Translations under genes and position numbers: made by a program | Notes under the pieces: model-generated | The model's input: only the letters and a program-made list of their open reading frames with translations | Told to the model about the DNA's origin: nothing | Database searches by the model: none | Assembly (NCBI GenBank): GCA_902801295.1 | Contig: CADCHN010000014.1 | Coordinates: 1 to 37,448, forward strand | Direction of reading: 5' to 3' | DNA length: 37,448 nucleotides | From: Oscillospiraceae bacterium | GTDB lineage: Bacteria; Bacillota; Clostridia; Oscillospirales; Oscillospiraceae | In this document: positions 31,983 through 37,448 of the stretch, piece by piece | Position numbering within the stretch: position 1 is the first letter of the stretch | How the letters are laid out: each line of letters begins with the position of its first letter

Positions 31983-32186
31983 ATGCTGAACCTGTTCCCG
32001 TTGTTTCTGGAAGCCGCCAATCGCGGCGCCGGCGGCTGCCTGCTCGGCGTGCTGATCGTCGTGGCTGTCGCCGTCGCGTCCTTTTTCGTCTTTCGCGGCC
32101 ACGCGGAAGCGCCGCGCACCCAGGATCGCCCGGAGCTGAACCGCAGCCCGCGCGACTCCGGCTTTACGGGCACACCGAAGCGCTGA
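31983..32186 (+). CDS. Small single-helix membrane protein, unknown function
   Basis: A 67-residue protein with one strong hydrophobic segment (about residues 18-39, GCLLGVLIVVAVAVASFFVF) and a polar, basic C-terminal tail. The ATG is spaced eight bases from AAGGAGG, and a near-consensus promoter and a following terminator make a complete monocistronic unit, so expression is likely. I recognise no family. It lies between the tRNA/repeat region and the convergent histidine-degradation genes, which gives no hint of function. Confidence 0.6.
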   Translation: MLNLFPLFLEAANRGAGGCLLGVLIVVAVAVASFFVFRGHAEAPRTQDRPELNRSPRDSGFTGTPKR

Positions 32187-32220
32187 GCGCGCGGAAAACG
32201 CAAAAACGAGGCAAAAAAAC

Positions 32221-32260
32221 AAAAAAAGCAGGGTTCTGCAAACGCAGATCCCTGCTTTTT
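32221..32260. terminator. Bidirectional terminator between the small protein gene and fchA
   Basis: The stem GCAGGG/CCCTGC (32228-32233 with 32250-32255), extended by an inner TCTGC/GCAGA stem, has seven A before and five T after, so it can end transcription from both convergent sides. Confidence 0.82.
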
Positions 32261-32271
32261 CGTTTTTCGAT

Positions 32272-32907
32272 TTATCCCCCGATCATCCTGAGCACGCGGG
32301 CGTGGATCATGTCCGCCAGCGGCAGGGCGTGGGCGAGCAGCCGTTCACCCTCGGCGCGGCAGGCCGCGGCGAAGTCTGAGTCCTTGATCGAGCCGATGTT
32401 GATCAGCACGTTCAGCCAGGCGCCCTGGATGCCGGCCTTCAGGCTCAGCGCGGCCGCGCCGAGATCGCTCGCGGCGCTGTCGTTGAAGCCGCGATTCAGC
32501 AGCGCCTCGGTCAGCGTCAGCGCCTCGTCAATGAGGCGCATCATCTCCATCGGCGTTTCGGTGCAGCCCTTCAGCGCGCTCTGGATGGCGGCCGAGCGGG
32601 CGGTCTTTTCTTCGGGGGTTTCCTTCGGCAGGCCGAAGGCGGCGCTGACGCGCAGGAAGGCCTCGGTGTCGCGGTCCATCACGTCCAGCAGCCGCGCGCG
32701 CAGCGCTTCTTCCTGCGCCTCCACCTCGGCGGCAAAGGGCGCGAAATCCGCGTATTTTTTCTTCGAGCGGGTCAGGCAGCCGACCATCGCGGTCAGCGCC
32801 GCGCCCAGCGCGCCGGAGAGCGCCGCGGACGAGCCGCCGCCCGGGGCGGGCGCGTCGGAGGCCAGCAGCTCCGTAAAGGCGGCCACGGTCATGTCAGAGA
32901 GCTTCAT
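32272..32907 (-). CDS. fchA: Cyclodeaminase/cyclohydrolase family protein (formimino-THF cyclodeaminase)
   Basis: A 211-residue, all-helical FTCD_C family protein, marked by DAPAPGGGSSAALSGALGAAL near the N-terminus and GAWLNVLINIGSIKD near the end. Family enzymes release ammonia from 5-formimino-tetrahydrofolate or hydrolyse methenyl-THF. Because it follows ftcD by 14 bp on the same strand, with GGGAGG before its ATG, it most likely deaminates the formimino-THF made by FtcD, giving methenyl-THF for one-carbon metabolism. In animals the two activities are fused; here they are separate proteins. Confidence 0.88.
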   Translation of the reverse strand: MKLSDMTVAAFTELLASDAPAPGGGSSAALSGALGAALTAMVGCLTRSKKKYADFAPFAAEVEAQEEALRARLLDVMDRDTEAFLRVSAAFGLPKETPEEKTARSAAIQSALKGCTETPMEMMRLIDEALTLTEALLNRGFNDSAASDLGAAALSLKAGIQGAWLNVLINIGSIKDSDFAAACRAEGERLLAHALPLADMIHARVLRMIGG

Positions 32908-32921
32908 CGTTCGCGCCTCCC

Positions 32922-33836
32922 TTACTCGTTGAGATCGATGAGATGGTATTCCATGACCTGCTTGTGGCAGTCGAAGTTCTCCAGCTTGAGGTAGTACTCG
33001 GCACAGTCCACGAGCGCCTTGGCGGGCGTGAGACCGACGAGCTCGCTGCCGATGATATGCACGCCGTAGCGTTCGGCCAGCGCGCGCACCATCTCGTAGA
33101 CGTAGTAGAGCGGCGTACCCTCATAGTTGACCATGTTCATCGAGACCTGGGCGATGTTGCGATCCTCGAGCATGATGCCGATGGCCTTGCAGTATTTGAA
33201 GCCGCCGGAGGAGCCGCGGATGGCCTTGGCGATGGCCTTGGCGATCTCCAGGTCGGAGGTCGAGAGGTTGATGTTGAAGGCGATGAGCGGCATGCGCGCG
33301 CCGATGGCGACGATGCCTGCGGTGGGGTGGATCTTCCGTTCGCCGAAGTCGGGCGCCCAGTCGGGCTCGAGGAGCTTGGCGGGCATGCCTTCGAACTGGC
33401 CCTTGCGGCAGGCGGCGAGATTGCGCCGCTCCGGACGGGTGGCCGAGTCCTCATACAGGAAGGAGGGCAGCTGCAGCTCGTCCCAGACGCGCTTGGCGAC
33501 GCGGCGGGAGAGCTCGACGCACTCCTCGACGCTGATGTCCTTCTGCGGGACGAAGGGGATGACGTCGGTGGCGCCCATGCGGGGGTGCTGGCCCTCGTGC
33601 TTTGTCATGTCGATGGTCTCGGTGGCCTGTTTGGTGAGGCGGAAGGCGACCTCCTCGATGGCCTCGGGCGAGCCGATCAGCGTAAAGACGCAGCGGTTGT
33701 GGCTGCCGTCGGACTGCACGTCGAAGAGGGTGCAGCCGGGCACGGAATTGGCCACGTCCACGAGCCCCTGGAATACGGCCTCGTCGCGCTCCTTGCTGAC
33801 GGAGAAATTGGGGATGCATTCTACGAGCTTTGCCAT
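32922..33836 (-). CDS. ftcD: Glutamate formimidoyltransferase
   Basis: A 304-residue protein with the formiminotransferase N- and C-subdomains: VECIPNFSVSKERDEAV, SDGSHNRCVFTLIG, EGQHPRMGATDVIPFVP and INLSTSDLEIAKAIAKAIR. It moves the formimino group from N-formimino-L-glutamate to tetrahydrofolate, releasing glutamate. The ATG at 33836 has an AGGAGGAT site 10 bases upstream; family similarity starts here, so longer upstream starts are unlikely. It is transcribed divergently from hutU across a 185-bp gap and leads an operon with fchA. Confidence 0.93.
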   Translation of the reverse strand: MAKLVECIPNFSVSKERDEAVFQGLVDVANSVPGCTLFDVQSDGSHNRCVFTLIGSPEAIEEVAFRLTKQATETIDMTKHEGQHPRMGATDVIPFVPQKDISVEECVELSRRVAKRVWDELQLPSFLYEDSATRPERRNLAACRKGQFEGMPAKLLEPDWAPDFGERKIHPTAGIVAIGARMPLIAFNINLSTSDLEIAKAIAKAIRGSSGGFKYCKAIGIMLEDRNIAQVSMNMVNYEGTPLYYVYEMVRALAERYGVHIIGSELVGLTPAKALVDCAEYYLKLENFDCHKQVMEYHLIDLNE

Positions 33837-33930
33837 AAAAAAGATCCTCCTGTGTGTTTTTTGTTGACCGGAAATATTATACAACTCGCGCGAGGCAATT
33901 TCAATGGGGAATGAGGAATGAAAAAACCAC

Positions 33931-33959
33931 CTATACATTTCCGAAAAATGTGCTATACT
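33931..33959 (+). promoter_or_regulatory. Possible hutU promoter with inverted repeat
   Basis: TATACT at 33954-33959 is a good -10; the -35 position 17 bp upstream (CTATAC) is poor, suggesting activation. An inverted repeat (ACATTT/AAATGT, about 33936-33952) fills the spacer and could be an operator. Confidence 0.4.
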
Positions 33960-34021
33960 GAGGGGTGGAAAACTCCCCGCAAGGGAACGGAACGAATGAT
34001 ATGGAAAGTGAGGAACCCGCT

Positions 34022-36037
<2,016 letters not shown>

Positions 36038-36047
36038 TCCCAACAGA

Positions 36048-36080
36048 AATGAGGAATGAGGCCCTGCCCCATTCCTCATT
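36048..36080. repeat. Hairpin between hutU and hutI
   Basis: An 11-bp stem AATGAGGAATG/CATTCCTCATT (36048-36058 with 36070-36080). GGAATGAGGAATGA-like sequence also occurs at about 33907-33920 before hutU. There is no real T-run, so read-through into hutI is expected. Confidence 0.5.
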
Positions 36081-36096
36081 TTGGAAAGGAACGACT

Positions 36097-37320
36097 ATGG
36101 AACGCCTTTTGATCCAACATATCGGCCTGCTGGCGACGCCCGAGGGCGATTCTGCCCGACGCGGCGAGGAGCAGGGGACGGTCCGTTTTCTGAAAAACGC
36201 CTGGGTGCTCTGCGAGGATGGAAAAATCGCCGCCGTCGGCCAGGGCGAAGCGCCCGAGGCCGCCCGCGTCCTGGACGCGCAGGGAAAACTCGTGACCCCC
36301 GGCCTCGTCGACGCCCACACGCACCTGATTTTCGGCGGCTGGCGGCAGAATGAGCTCGGCCTCAAGCTCCACGGCGTGACATACCTCGAAATCCTCGCCC
36401 GGGGCGGCGGTATCCTCTCCACCGTGCGCGCCACCCGCGCCGCGACGGAGGACGAGCTCTGCGATAAGGCCCGCGCCGCGCTCGACGAGATGCTGCGCCT
36501 CGGCGTGACGACCGTCGAGGCCAAGAGCGGCTACGGCCTCGACCTCGAGACCGAGCTGCGGCAGCTGCGCGCGATCCGGCGGCTGAACGAGGAGCACCCG
36601 GTCGACCTGGCCGCGACCTTCCTCGGCGCGCACGCCGTGCCGGAGGAGTACAAACAGGATCGCGAGGGCTATATTCAGTTCCTTTGCGACAAGGTGATCC
36701 CCGAGGTCGCCGCCGAGGGACTCGCCGAATTTTGCGACGTGTTCTGCGAGACGGGAGTTTTTTCAGCGGAGGAATCCCGCCGCATCCTGGAAGCAGGCAA
36801 GAAGCACGGCCTCGTCCCGAAGATCCACGCCGACGAAATCGACCCGATCGGCGGCTCCCAGCTGACCGAGACGGTCGGCGCCATTTCCGCCGAGCATCTG
36901 ATCGTCTGCCCGCCGGAGGGCATCGCCGCGATGGCGCGCGCCGGCACGGTAGCCTGCTGCCTGCCCGCGACGAGTTTCTATTTGGGCTCCACATTTGCCC
37001 CGGTTAGGGAAATGATATCCGCTTCCGTGCCCGTGGCGCTGGCCTCGGACTTCAACCCCGGCTCCTGCCCGAGCCTCAATCTGCAGTTCGTGATGAACCT
37101 CGGCTGCCTCAAGTACCGCATGACCCCCGAGGAGGTGCTGACGGCCGTCACGCTCAACGCCGCCGCCGCGATCAACCGGGCCGGGCGCATCGGCTCGATC
37201 GAGGAAGGCAAGCAGGCCGACCTCGTGATCTGGGACGCGCCGGACCTCGACTACGTCTGCTACCGCCTCGGCTCGAACCTCGTCAGCCGCGTTGTCAAAG
37301 CGGGGAAGCTCTGCTTCTGA
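36097..37320 (+). CDS. hutI: Imidazolonepropionase
   Basis: A 407-residue metal-dependent amidohydrolase opening the imidazolone ring to N-formimino-L-glutamate. The metal-binding HxH is His74 and His76 in VDAHTHLIFGG; further landmarks are GGGILSTVRATR, KSGYGLDLETELRQL, KIHADEID and the metal Asp in ASDFNPGSCPS. AAAGGAACGACT precedes the ATG. With hutU, ftcD and fchA it completes the route from urocanate to glutamate plus C1-folate. Downstream lies half of what could be a terminator, then the right terminal repeat. Confidence 0.95.
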   Translation: MERLLIQHIGLLATPEGDSARRGEEQGTVRFLKNAWVLCEDGKIAAVGQGEAPEAARVLDAQGKLVTPGLVDAHTHLIFGGWRQNELGLKLHGVTYLEILARGGGILSTVRATRAATEDELCDKARAALDEMLRLGVTTVEAKSGYGLDLETELRQLRAIRRLNEEHPVDLAATFLGAHAVPEEYKQDREGYIQFLCDKVIPEVAAEGLAEFCDVFCETGVFSAEESRRILEAGKKHGLVPKIHADEIDPIGGSQLTETVGAISAEHLIVCPPEGIAAMARAGTVACCLPATSFYLGSTFAPVREMISASVPVALASDFNPGSCPSLNLQFVMNLGCLKYRMTPEEVLTAVTLNAAAAINRAGRIGSIEEGKQADLVIWDAPDLDYVCYRLGSNLVSRVVKAGKLCF

Positions 37321-37349
37321 GTCTTATAACAAAAAGAGACCCTCCCGGC

Positions 37350-37448
37350 TGAACAGCCCCAGATTGTGCGGACAGCACAAAAAAGGCCCTGATGTAGGTT
37401 TATTCAATTCAAGCAACGAACTGGCACCGCAATTCCAGCGGTGTCAGT
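37350..37448. repeat. Terminal 99-bp inverted repeat, right copy
   Basis: The exact reverse complement of bases 1-99. On its inner side, after hutI, AAAAAGAGACCCTCCCGGC looks like an A-run plus the 5' arm of a terminator whose 3' arm is missing. The same relation is seen at the left end after the csoR-type gene, so both copies sit just inside likely 3' gene ends in the same relative orientation. Confidence 0.85.

Noticed and set aside
33837..33938. A longer start for ftcD giving 338 residues
   Set aside because: The ATG at 33836 has a strong ribosome site and coincides with the start of family similarity; the extra residues cover the intergenic promoter region.

Overview
The window looks like a complete or near-complete 37 kb contig from a GC-rich, spore-forming, anaerobic member of the Clostridia; an Oscillospiraceae-like gut bacterium fits best. 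The basis is the Bacillota gene order rimP-nusA-ylxR-ylxQ-infB-rbfA-nrnA-truB-ribF, an intact sporulation sigma factor K with a pro-sequence, its regulator BofA, an Rnf-type membrane complex, and clostridial-style histidine degradation. Species cannot be named from the sequence. The first and last 99 bases are exact inverted copies of each other, as expected when an assembly path breaks at the same multicopy element on both sides.

Layout. 0.1-1.2 kb (minus): a His-rich CsoR-type metal sensor with a C6G6 operator-like site, and a THEP1-like NTPase with a ruined P-loop. 1.3-3.2 kb: sigK, a chorismate mutase and a VanY-type carboxypeptidase. 3.2-11.5 kb: the translation/transcription operon with its own promoter and leader terminator, ending in ribF (FMN/FAD synthesis). 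Two intergenic regions in it carry small insertions flanked by 20-22 bp direct repeats; one replaces the nusA stop codon. 11.6-19.4 kb: one operon with a clear promoter and terminator, encoding a tandem-repeat lipoprotein, ApbE, RnfC, RnfD, a double-domain RnfG, RnfE-like, RnfA-like, a NusG-domain-II protein and a Gx-family membrane protein. 19.5-24.7 kb: an XRE regulator with a cysteine-ladder repeat domain, a DEDDh exonuclease, murF, a HAD phosphatase, bofA and a DUF6291-like protein. 24.7-31.3 kb: DnaA-box-like motifs, a divergent type IIA topoisomerase pair, a YitT protein and a degenerate transglutaminase-like lipoprotein. 31.3-32.2 kb: tRNA-Gly, tRNA-Leu, a cluster of palindromic repeats and a small membrane protein. 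32.3-37.3 kb: divergent histidine-utilisation genes (fchA and ftcD on minus, hutU and hutI on plus).

The most unusual region is the 11.6-19.4 kb operon. RnfC keeps both 4Fe-4S motifs, RnfD keeps its flavinylation Thr and RnfG has two FMN-type motifs. However, there is no rnfB, and all four cysteines that in Rnf/Nqr complexes hold the intramembrane [2Fe-2S] cluster between RnfA and RnfE (NqrD/NqrE) are replaced. The operon also carries the two membrane families associated with flavin-based extracellular electron transfer (NusG_II and Gx/Hpre_diP_synt_I), an ApbE and a surface lipoprotein. I infer a derived, ferredoxin-independent flavin relay across the membrane, possibly feeding extracytosolic acceptors. 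This is a hypothesis, not a demonstrated function.

The Hut genes would take urocanate to imidazolonepropionate, formiminoglutamate and glutamate, passing the formimino group to tetrahydrofolate. Histidine ammonia-lyase is not in the window.
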